64,000 nt of DNA from assembly GCA_973895155.1 (NCBI GenBank), contig OZ316893.1:22692001-22756000 (forward strand), given 5' to 3'. Positions 38,521-48,111 of the stretch are shown here, piece after piece (position 1 is the first letter of the stretch; every line of letters starts with the position of its first letter). Made by a program: the position numbers and the translations under genes. The notes beneath the pieces were generated by a model. It had not been told where the DNA came from. It made no database searches and was given only the letters and a program-made list of their open reading frames with translations. Origin of the DNA: Marsupella aquatica (lineage: Eukaryota > Marchantiophyta).

Positions 38521-38937
38521 ACAACCACAAAGTATTATCAGCTAAAATTTATTTTTGTTTTAACCCCACCCCTCCCCCCCCCCCCCCCTCTTTTACCGCT
38601 TTTGTACTATTTGTTGGTTTTGATATTTTTTATTATAGTATGTAATATTTGTAATCAATCTTATGACATAGATTATCATGGGGTATAGAACTATACTTAA
38701 ATGGTACATAAAGTACTATACATAGATGGTCCATAAAGTACTCATTATTGTGCATTGTCATTCCTGGCATTCCCCTCTATTTATTGCTTGGAAAACGTGC
38801 CACTCTTTACTTTACACCAAATATAATATAATTTTAGTTTATTCCTTCTCTTGGTCAGCTTCTTTAATTTTTGTGCCCTTCAAATTCAAATGACGACCAC
38901 GCTATAAAAAGGCGCAACTGTTTATTATAGAAGTTAA

Positions 38938-40137
38938 TTACACTACATATTGGTGAAGGGTTTGCCATTGAGTCAACAATACACGTACCCACCTGTGTAG
39001 GTGCATTGCTTCGCGTTTTGTGTAAGGTACATACGTTGCTGGGGTTCCTACGCTTTGTGTAGGGTAAGCTTTGGTTTCATTGGCCTCTCTCGTCTGCTCA
39101 ATAGCTCGTAGGGTGTGCTCCCACTTAGGTAACATACATCGGGCTCCCAGCTTCAGTTAATTAAAGGGAAAACTTTGTAAGATGGGCTTAATTACGGATC
39201 TTGCAGCCACTTTCAATCCAGAAGACCTGGCATTTTACTTTTCGGATCTACCACATAGATGTCTACTTCACGCGCTAGAGGTTGCATGCTGCTATTCCTC
39301 TTGTCGTCGATCGAATCACTTTGTCGGATGTTTTGCACTTTGAATATCTTCGAGCAATCACCTTGGCCTCAGCCTAGCACATGCATGGGCCCGCTAGGGT
39401 GCTCTTGCTTTCTACCTCGCCGCGGTGCATGGGAGACTCGCCTTACCCATGGGCGGCGAGCTTTTTGATGCGTTGACAGACCAATTTGGCTACTTGGTAC
39501 GTCCACCGGACCTCCGCTTAGGCTCCGGCCATGTTTGTAAGAAGAAGTGGGCTCGATCTCTTTCTTTTGCCGTTGCGACACTATCCTAAGTTCTTGGTCT
39601 TTTCGACGGCTCCTCGATATAGTTGTGGCCTGAAAATTTTCCTACTTCCTACAGCTGAGGAACTCGTTGATAGACTCATAGCTGTGGCGCGATGACCAAC
39701 CTTTTCATCAACAATCCCGAATTGGGGACCTACCTCTCCTACTGGTGGTTATTTCTCTAGTAGAGCGCGCTAGTGAAGCAAGCATCATTGAATTGGCAAT
39801 CGTTTTGCTACATGAATCCGCTTCAAAAGTTAATGTACTTGTAATTATAAATCTTTTGACGGGTAAGGAAATTGGAGACTGAAACTTAGCGAGCTTCTAC
39901 ATTTTCGCTTGAGATGCCGACGAAAACTCGCCCTTTCCTCCGGACGCGCTTTGGGGATGAATTGACGGAGGCTTCTCCCAGGCAATCAGGTTCGAGTATG
40001 TGATCACACACAAGCTGGTCGTATGAAATGAAGAACCCAATTCTTCTGCCTCTGCTGGGTCTATCCCCGATGATGGGTCTGTCCCTGATGATGGAAGTAC
40101 GACGAACTACTAGGAAATGTATTCAATAGTAAATCCA
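38938..40137. repeat. Duplication tail, copy 1
   Basis: Nearly identical to 55922-57135. It links the two Helitrons in copy 1 and shows that the duplicated unit extends to the cggagatcgcc junction. A short minus-strand frame (38938-39135, starting MLPKWEHTLRAIEQ) is preserved in both copies, but it matches no family I know. Confidence 0.85.
39182..39589 (+). pseudogene. Disabled ORF, unrecognised
   Basis: One frame from ATG (MGLITDLAATFNPEDLAFYF) to a TAA spans 135 codons and ends with HVCKKKWARSLSFAVATLS, but it is broken by an in-frame TGA at codon 54 and a TAG about 28 codons later. The copy at 56166 has the same TGA plus a 4-base insertion that shifts the second half. The composition looks protein-derived. 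I do not know the family; it may be a decayed transposon or host gene fragment. Confidence 0.35.
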
Positions 40138-42460
40138 TCCCAAACTATAATACACTGTTGCGCTCTTTTTTGCAGTGGTCGTCATTCAAATTTGCAGGGT
40201 CAAAAAAAATTAAAAAAACTTAATCCTAACAAACCAAGGAATCAGAGCTACAATTAAATTTAGTGTACACCAAAAGTAAATCAAGTGCATTCCAAACAAA
40301 TGGAGAATCAAATGGGACAATAAAAAAGAGGGAGCCAATGCACATGCACGAGTATCAAGGAAATCACTTATCCATACACAAGAAATACAAAGGTACATTT
40401 AATGTATATAATACTTTCTATTATTGCAGGTACTGCAATATTATTGTATAATATAATAATGATAATAATTTAATTAAAATATCAAAAGCTATTAAAGACT
40501 ATAATACAAAGTTGTGCATTGTCTTCTATGGTCATCACTCAAAATGGCGGGGCGTTTTGGGTGGAAAAAATTGACACTAAAAAAGTGGAAACTATAAACA
40601 GCAAAAAAAACACTGAGTGCACAAAACGTCCCGCGGTGACCCCGCTTTCTCTCCAGCACCTTGACTCTGTGGCACCCCGACGAGCCCTGACAAGCCCAAC
40701 CGTGTCGTGGTCTCGCTCCCTCCCCAACAGCCCCGACTACCTTGCTCCCTCCCCCCATGACCTCGCTCCCTCCCTTGACAAGCCCTGACAAGCCCACCGT
40801 CGGCGACCCTCCATCCTTGCCCCAACTCCCGCTCCCTCTCTTGCCTGCTCCTCGCCTCCGTCTTGCCCCTCCCTCCCTCGCCGCGGCCTTGCCTTGCCTC
40901 ACCCAAGTCCCTCCTCCTCCAGCCCCGCCCTGCCTTAATGGCGCTGGAGTGCACACTCAGTAAGGAAGACCATTGGATTTTAAGGTCAGCGGGTACTAAA
41001 TTTCAGTAGTGGTCAAAGAGTTCTTTACAAGGGGAAGGGTACAAAAATTGTGAATTGTTGTGATTGAGGTAAGCCCGGAGGTAAGTTGTACAAAACACGG
41101 TGTAGAAAAAAATTCAGTCAAACCACAGAACATTTAGACTCTGTGAACATACATTTTAGAGAGCATTGTTAGCCATAATGCCCCCAAAACAAGGGTTTTA
41201 GCGCAAGTTTTGAGAGTTAATATTTCTCATAATCAGGTAATAGGAAGTTAACACACCTGAAGAGCAAAATATTTTCATTTTCCTCACTTTAGTAAAAGCA
41301 GAGGAGAAATAAAAATGTGGCAATCCATATTTTGAATGTGCATTTTTTTTATAAATGCCCTGAAATTAATTGTAAAAAGTAAATTCATGAAGGGCTTAAG
41401 CTAGGAAAGTGATAAGAGATAGATTATCTTATTTGAAGGCCATTGTAAAGGCCTATTTTTCCGCATTTTATGTCTAAGAAAACTATCTATGTGTGCATTG
41501 GAGGATATGAACATAGCTCAAAATTTTCACTTTCCATTATGAGAGCCTTTGTAAATGTTTGCAATTAGAAGAAATTAAGGTCTCATGTTAAAGTTCTGCT
41601 TTTGCTTTTTGTTATCTCTATCAAAACATATAATACACTATTGCACCAGAAAATGGCGTGACCATCATTTGAATTTAACATGATGTTTTGGGTGGGAAGT
41701 ACCAAAACTGTAAAAAGAAAGGAATAAATCTGGAAAAACTGTCCTCCACTTCTCTCCCCGCAACCCTCTCCTCTCAGCCCTCAATGCACAGTGGTGCAAC
41801 CACGTGTCACTCTCCTCCCCCTCCCCGTCGTGCTGCCCTCTTCGGTGTGCTCCTCTCTCCCTCCAAACTCCAAGTACTCTAAGGAGGCAAAAATAACAAA
41901 ACCTCCAACCTTTAACATCTTAGCTCGCATCTTAGGCACCTCAACCGAGACCTCAACATCTTTTTACTTTGCGCCACCTTTGACATAACACCATTGTTTT
42001 ACTTGACAACATCTTTGGCATCATGACATCTTTCTACTTCACGACATTTTACATGATACAACATCTTTTGCGTCATGGTATTTTTAAAAATTTCTTGACA
42101 TCTTTTTACTTCACTACATCTTTGGCACCACGACATCTTTTTACTTCACAAACATCTTTGACATAACAACATCTTTGGCGCCATGACATCTTTTTACTCG
42201 ATGACATTTCTTTACTTGATGATATCTTTCACATAACGACATCTTTGGTGACAAAACTTCTTTATTCTCAAAAAAAATAATTCTTGGCGACATCTTTTAC
42301 ATAACGACATCTTGGGTTACACAACATCTTTTTTCTTATCAACATCTTCACATAACAACATCTTGGGCAGAACGACTTCTTTTTTCTTATCAACATCTTG
42401 ACCGACACGACATCTTGGCCGACACGACATCTTTTGTGCAACGCACGGGTATTGAGCTCG
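40138..42460 (+). mobile_element. Non-autonomous Helitron with nested 5' ends
   Basis: The sister locus near 57130 reads aaagccattagtgaataag. Here aaatcca is followed by TCCCAAACTATAATACAC, and 2,323 bp later the 3' end gtgcaacgcacgggtattg, then agctcg, meets host ttagtgaataag. Insertion is thus between A and T with no target duplication, as for Helitrons; the usual 3' CTAG reads CTCG here. Two more 5'-type termini lie inside at 40492 and 41621, each preceded by A. The middle (40630-40960) is GC-rich low-complexity DNA with no convincing gene. The right 500 bp is the minisatellite in inverse orientation. Confidence 0.85.
41930..42440. repeat. 'gatgtcg' minisatellite array 3 (Helitron)
   Basis: The inverse complement of arrays 1 and 2: units of tttttacttcacgacatctt and aacatcttgggc type run up to the Helitron 3' terminus at 42460. 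Confidence 0.85.
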
Positions 42461-43016
42461 TTAGTGAATAAGAGTGTCTGGTGACTGCCATGTTCAGTTT
42501 AAGAGTAAAGTATCTTCGATCTTGTATGTGACAGCCGTGATTTTCTGCCGACGCACGCACGGAGATCGCCAAACTACTTGGGAGAGGGCTACTTGAGTTT
42601 GCCCCCAAACTAGCCCTCTCTTGCCATAACTCAAGTTGGAATGGGGCCAAAAGTATGAAATTTGGGAGGTAGAATCATGCAGCTGCACCTATTTTGCCCC
42701 CACCCCAAATTTAACGATGGAAAAAGAAAAATACACCCCACCTCCAAGCAAATGGTGGGATGGCAGCCATGAAAGTTGCCATTGTGTGTGAGACGGGCAA
42801 TGGCAGCCCCGACGGTGGCTGGGGAGTCCAAGCAGGGAGAGAATCAGGTGGGGATCTTTTACTCTGGTGTCTAATTCTTTTGGCGGACAGCATCCAGGGA
42901 AGAGAGTAACCTTACTGCTACTTGAACTGCTGAAGGACCTTGGATATGGGACGGGGTCTGTAGCTCTACAGTAGATGCCCGGTCTAGATGACTCTACCAC
43001 TGCGTCTACCTCCAGC

Positions 43017-43305
43017 AGTACCGGTTACAAGATGGGGATGATATTGCTCTGCTTGGAAATCAAATAAAACTAGATACCTGTTACAAGATGGGGATGACAT
43101 TGCTCTGCTTGGAAATCAAATAAAACTAGGTACCTGTTACAAGATGGGGATTACATTGCTCTGCTTGGAAATAAATCAAAACTGAGGTACCGGTTACAAG
43201 ATGGGGATTACATTGCTCTGCTTGGAACTAAATCAAAACTGAGGTACCGGTTACAGGATGGGGATTACAGTGCTATGCTTGGAAATCAAATAAAACTGAG
43301 GTCCC
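43017..43305. repeat. 57-bp minisatellite, five units
   Basis: The counterpart of the four-unit array at 24894-25125, with one extra unit of the acctgttacaagatgggga type. Confidence 0.85.
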
Positions 43306-45597
43306 GTTTGGCTGAGCAGAAATACCACGTTCGTTCATGTTCGGCCTTCAGCTTGTCGCTTGTTCATATCAGTGGCTTCCTTCTCGAAAGCCGCTGGATG
43401 CAAAGGGATGGTGGATGATTTTTGGGAGGCAAAGTTATAATTGCTGAGCTCTTAGTTCCTGCAAAGGGGGTAAAAATATTCCGTGACATCCCAAACGAGA
43501 GAGACTTGCAGTACTGCTGAAAAGATCCAGATAACAAAGCCTACTGTCAGAGAATGTATTTAGATAATGGCTCATTATACACATGGACTCCCACAAAGGG
43601 TGAATTTCCTCACCATAGTAAGGTTAGCGTCGGTGTAACTATCTTTGTCTGATTAGCACTTGATCTTCACTGGATAACGGCTTAGCCATTGTCGAGGCTC
43701 AATCTCAAGTATTTAGACTCTTAAGAAAGGAAAGCATTCGGCATATATTAGGATCATGAGTCCAATTGTTGTTTACTAAGCAATCCCTATGATATTTGCA
43801 TCGAGCAATGGTTTTTCTGACCTTTGACATGATTACTTGTCGGCAGAGGGTGACCGAGGATATTTTTCGAATGTTACAATACCACCCGCTCTCTGTGGCC
43901 AACATCGGCATCAGCATTAACAGGAGTAGGGCAATCGATATAAAACAGTGGGATGTGCACCTGGATGACAATGAGTCTCATAGCCCACCTGCCCACAGAC
44001 TATAAAGTCTCCCTGGCAGTGAATCGAGTCCCTACCTCCAGGGGCCTTCGTGATGGCTTTGTTAGAGTGTCAAGACTTGCCTGAATTTCTAGTGAAGTAT
44101 TTCTAGAGCTTGCGTGAATTGTTAGTGAAGTATTTCTAGAGCTTTGTTCAGAAGGATAATTCTCTGTTGTAAGTTCATGATCTTCATGAGAAGTGTTTGG
44201 AAGACAAGTCCCTGGTCGAATTAATTGGTAATACGAGGAGATAGTTCAATTCTTCACATTCACAAGTTGAGGTCGTACTACATTCTCGACTACATTAGAG
44301 GGAAATAGCAGACGATCACTGCTGATGCGCCACAGATGAAATCAAGGTGCATGCAAGTGATGCGTTTCCATAGTTACTAGAAATTAATTGCCCAGCCCGC
44401 AGATACGCACGTGACGCCCTTCCAGTAGCGCCGGCTTGCCCTCCTTACACCCTAAACCCTGCCAGTCGCAGGCCACCCTTCATTTCCCAGGCCACCTCTC
44501 GCTGTCCTTGAATTGTCCCTCCCGACAGCAAGTGTGCTCGCAAGTGTGCAGGAATGGGAATGCCGGGATCGATGGACTGGGTGGCGGGAATGGGATTGCA
44601 TCAGGAGGGGAGCAGGAATCGCGAAGGAAAGGAGGGAAGGGATTGCTTGGGCAGAGGATTTCTCGCGCGTAAAAAGAGGAGGGAAGGAAAGGAAAGAGAA
44701 AATGGGGCGGGAAAACAGGAAAACAATCGTCCTACACGGTAATCGACCAACTCCACATATTTACAGGTGCCTCTCATGTGCAAATGCTCTTGCCGTCTAG
44801 ATCAACGACTCCTCTTCCCGCGAGCCTTGAAGTGAACCACCAGAGGGCATCGGTAACAGCTTGAACAGAGATTTCTTAATGTGGCACCAAATATACTTAT
44901 TTATTAAGTTCAAAGTGTCCTAGTAGGAAATATTATCCTCCGGGGAAAAAGATCCGCTTATTAGTTTTCTCCAATGCATATCTGGAACTCAATGGAGTAA
45001 GAATGAGCACTGTCAACTAAACTTCAGCCGCCAGGGTACATCTGAGAATAAATGATCGATCACAAGTGCTAACAAACCTTGCGAACCGCACTTCGTGAGG
45101 TTGGTTCCACATCCACAATTCCACAGCGACATCTACCTGCCAAGGAAATAAAGGTGGATCTAGGACCAAGCTCCTGAAACACAATAATTATTCTAATGAA
45201 TTCTAACCAATAGCCTAACCTTTCATATTAGAGTACTAAGATCAGGTCTGGAGCTTTATCGACTCTAACGACCAGTATCATTAATCTATTTTATGATACA
45301 AAAGCCGAGAGTCATCTACGAAATTAATGGAAGCTGGATGTGATAAGGTGAAGTTGTTGAGATACCCCACCATGCTTGGCCATTTTCACTTTATTTAATT
45401 TCTGCTGCCACTGACGATGCCAAAGAAACTACTAGTGTCACCGATTTCGTCTGCACTGCTCGTGTACAAAGATTGTACTCGAGTGCTTGAACTCCTCTCA
45501 CATCGAGAGTAAGAATTTATTGATTATCCTATAGAAACTCGTGCCTAGCCTGGAGTATAACCGGTGTAGAGAGAAATTGTAGACTACGAAGAATCAA

Positions 45598-48111
45598 TCA
45601 GGCGATTGATCGACAGTTCGACCTGATGTTTCCTTGTCCCTTGGTCTTCACTCCAATTTTCCCCATCTTGACGAGGGCCGCTCCAAACTTTCGAAGGAAG
45701 TCGGCATTATTTCCGGCATATTCGTTGACAACCGCCTTTGTGGCCGCGCTGTTCAGCAGCGCGGCATCGGATTGGAAGAGCCCTTTGTTGGCTATCACAT
45801 CTTTATAGTACCCATTGTCAAACGAAGTAGACGTCAAGGGATCCATGTTTATAGTCTTCGAGCTGGCGACATTGACTGGGCACTGCTTTTGCAAAGTTTT
45901 GGCGTACTGGGAGTTCAGGCTTGGGTCTACTGGGGAGGTGGGGTTGAAGTTCCGCAGACGACCCGAAAAAGATGAGCAATGGGACTGTCCAATGGTGTGG
46001 GCTCCTGCAAATCATACACGCAAACGTTCAACCAAGTCTCAGAGAAAGCCTCATACCCCAATTATGTCCATCGTCAAAATTGAAGCTTAGCCATACTTTT
46101 TCAAAAGCTCGAGTCCTGTAATAATTATGCTCTACATTGGGCCTGGCGTTGCAACCAAGGATGCAAGAAATAGAGAGCTTATACTATTGACGTATGGCTG
46201 CTTGAGTATTTTGTGGATTGTTGAACTGGAAAGAAAAACGTGATGAGCGGTACTGGGGACCAATATTGGGATAATGACCTAGAAACGACACTAATGACGT
46301 CACTTGTACTTTCCGGTAGTTAGATTCAGAACTTCACCATTCTCTACTGTTGTAGAGATTGGACCAAGAGTGCTCTGAGCATGACTTCCCTCCGGTAGCG
46401 GGACAACCGTGGTCCATAAGTACCATCAAGATCGCTCGCTCACGAGACTGGGAAGAAAAGACTATTCGAATTGAACTTTCGAAAACATAACAACGCGTGC
46501 AGCACAAAATTGAGATCAACTGGTGGGCAGCAAGTTATTACGTACCAGAGAGTGTGACCATATCGTTCACTGAGAGTCCTTTGCTCGCGAAGTTGCTTAT
46601 GAGTGTGGACACAGGGGAGAATGGGGAGGGAAGGCCGTTAGCTTCATTCATATTTGAAACCAGCCCATCGAATCGGCCACCTTGCATATCTACAGTCGGT
46701 CCTCCTAGCTGCATTCAGAAGCACGATTCCATGAATAGATTAGTACTGGCCAGAAAATAATGTGGAGAACTTGTTGAATGACAGCCCTTCACGGATCGAA
46801 GGTGCACTCCAGGTCAAGTTTTCTTTGAAACAGCGTGCATAGATGTCAAGATTCACGGATAGAACTCGCCAACGATCTTTACACTCGACACGCAGGATCG
46901 CCGCAGTGATCGACGAGGAGTGCTTAAATATGTGATGTACTTGCTTGCTATATCTATGGATAGTCAGAACAGCTATTTCCTCTCGTCATACGTACAGACA
47001 ACCAGACAATTCTCAGAAATTTAGCTGACAGAAATTCACAGAACTCCCTAGCTACGATGGAAACGCTGATTCCACGCAGCTAGAGTCTTGGGATCCTTTG
47101 CAATTATGGAAGTCCAAGCATTAGACAGAACGACCTCCGAGGACAGAACATGTATCTTAATCATATGTAGCCGGGTGATCAAGAGAACCCACCGTGGACA
47201 AGCTTGTGGCTGCAGTGAATGCAACGATGTCAGCGCACGAAACTGTTTTCGGGCAGAGCTTCTCAATTACTGCCTTAATTTGATCGATGATGTTCAGATC
47301 ATGAAGACTCTGATTGGGCACGGCATCTTTCTCTGCATTCTTAGAGGACTTGTCGATCAAAATAGACGCGTCACAGCCCTGCATTCAGGAAATCGCCATT
47401 GTCAAACTTAGAAATCGCTCGGTTACAGACACGGACGGCAATGCCGTATATGATAAGAGTCGGCTGAAATGTGTCAACCCCGTGCATGCACACCATGACC
47501 ATTCCTGTTGGGGTACATTACCCAGATAAGAACGAGCATCCGATGACAGCTAGTCCTTTTCCCCAGTAATTTCTTTGGGCAATTTTGATTCTAAATTTTA
47601 GAGACGTACAAGCAAGGTTTGCACATCTCTGGATATCAACCTCAGATTCGAGCACTACTGACGCCGCCGAAAACAGTACGAAGCAAACTAATGATTGCAT
47701 TGAAGTGGCACAAATTTCTCGAGAATTCCCTGTGGATTTCCGTCGCAGTATTATCTCTCGCATATGACATGAACTTTCAAATGAACGACGGCCCTCCTTA
47801 ATTCGAAAATTTACAAGCTTTGACCTTAGACATGATGGATTACTGTGCATAAAAATTCTCATGTAAGGTGCAGCAAACTGTCTGGATGTTCTGGTACTGA
47901 CCCGAACGAAGCAGTCGTGGAAGAGAAGTCGAATGAACACTGCGCCTGCACGTGGGTTATTTTTGACGGCGTTCCGCACTATGCTTGCAATCGTCGATTC
48001 TGCGTTCGGGCAACTCTTGGCGTAGAAATTTGACTGAAGGGATTCCACATGACTTCCGCTCCAAATCACGAGAAGAAGAGTCAGTAAGAAAACTGCACTC
48101 GAGCTCGTCAT
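45598..48111 (-). CDS. Class III peroxidase 3 (secreted)
   Basis: Four exons: 48111-47902, 47378-47193, 46708-46546 and 46004-45598; phases 0, 0, 1; 321 residues. It matches peroxidase 2 in every residue except Asn36 (SCPNAEST), a position between the first conserved Cys and helix B. Arg61/His65, the Ca-site GCDASILID, proximal His189 and the eight cysteines are intact. By family it is a secreted cell-wall peroxidase. The upstream DNA is also nearly identical, with small indels such as the loss of gtatgtgtgt near 46400, so expression is probably similar. Both genes are usable, which would double the gene dose. Confidence 0.92.

Larger units (their letters stand above)
34435..38937 (-). mobile_element. 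Non-autonomous Helitron with minisatellite arrays
   Basis: The minus-strand 3' terminus is gtgcaacgcacgggtattg followed by agCTAG, then host T: the CTRR rule of Helitrons with a short hairpin (GTGC-aac-GCAC) before it. The 5' side on the minus strand is host A, then TTAACTTCTATAATAAAC. Removing the element leaves gtgacATTAcactac, an A^T target made only of bases found at the two edges in copy 2. A second internal 5' terminus (A, then TCCTAAACTATAATACAC) lies at 37473. Content: minisatellite arrays at both ends, about 175-bp tandem repeats, a dispersed-repeat copy, and no Rep/helicase gene. Confidence 0.75.
23200..42570. repeat. Large tandem duplication, copy 1
   Basis: Direct copy of 42571-57236. 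It starts at aaacgacttgggagagg and ends at cggagatcgcc, where copy 2 begins with aaactacttgggagagg. It contains peroxidase 2. Compared with copy 2 it has extra DNA at 23410-24535 and 24598-24715, a LINE at 33152-33871, a Helitron at 34435-38937 and a Helitron at 40138-42460, and it lacks the copy 2 segment 51931-55924. The shared parts are nearly identical. Confidence 0.9.

Noticed and set aside
40492-40956. 154-codon minus-strand Gly/Arg-rich frame in the Helitron
   Set aside because: Caused by C-rich low-complexity DNA; several frames are open at once and no domain is present.
47518-48111. A 197-codon uninterrupted frame starting at the peroxidase 3 ATG
   Set aside because: After residue 70 it reads through intron 1. 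The spliced form restores GCDAS and matches peroxidase 2.
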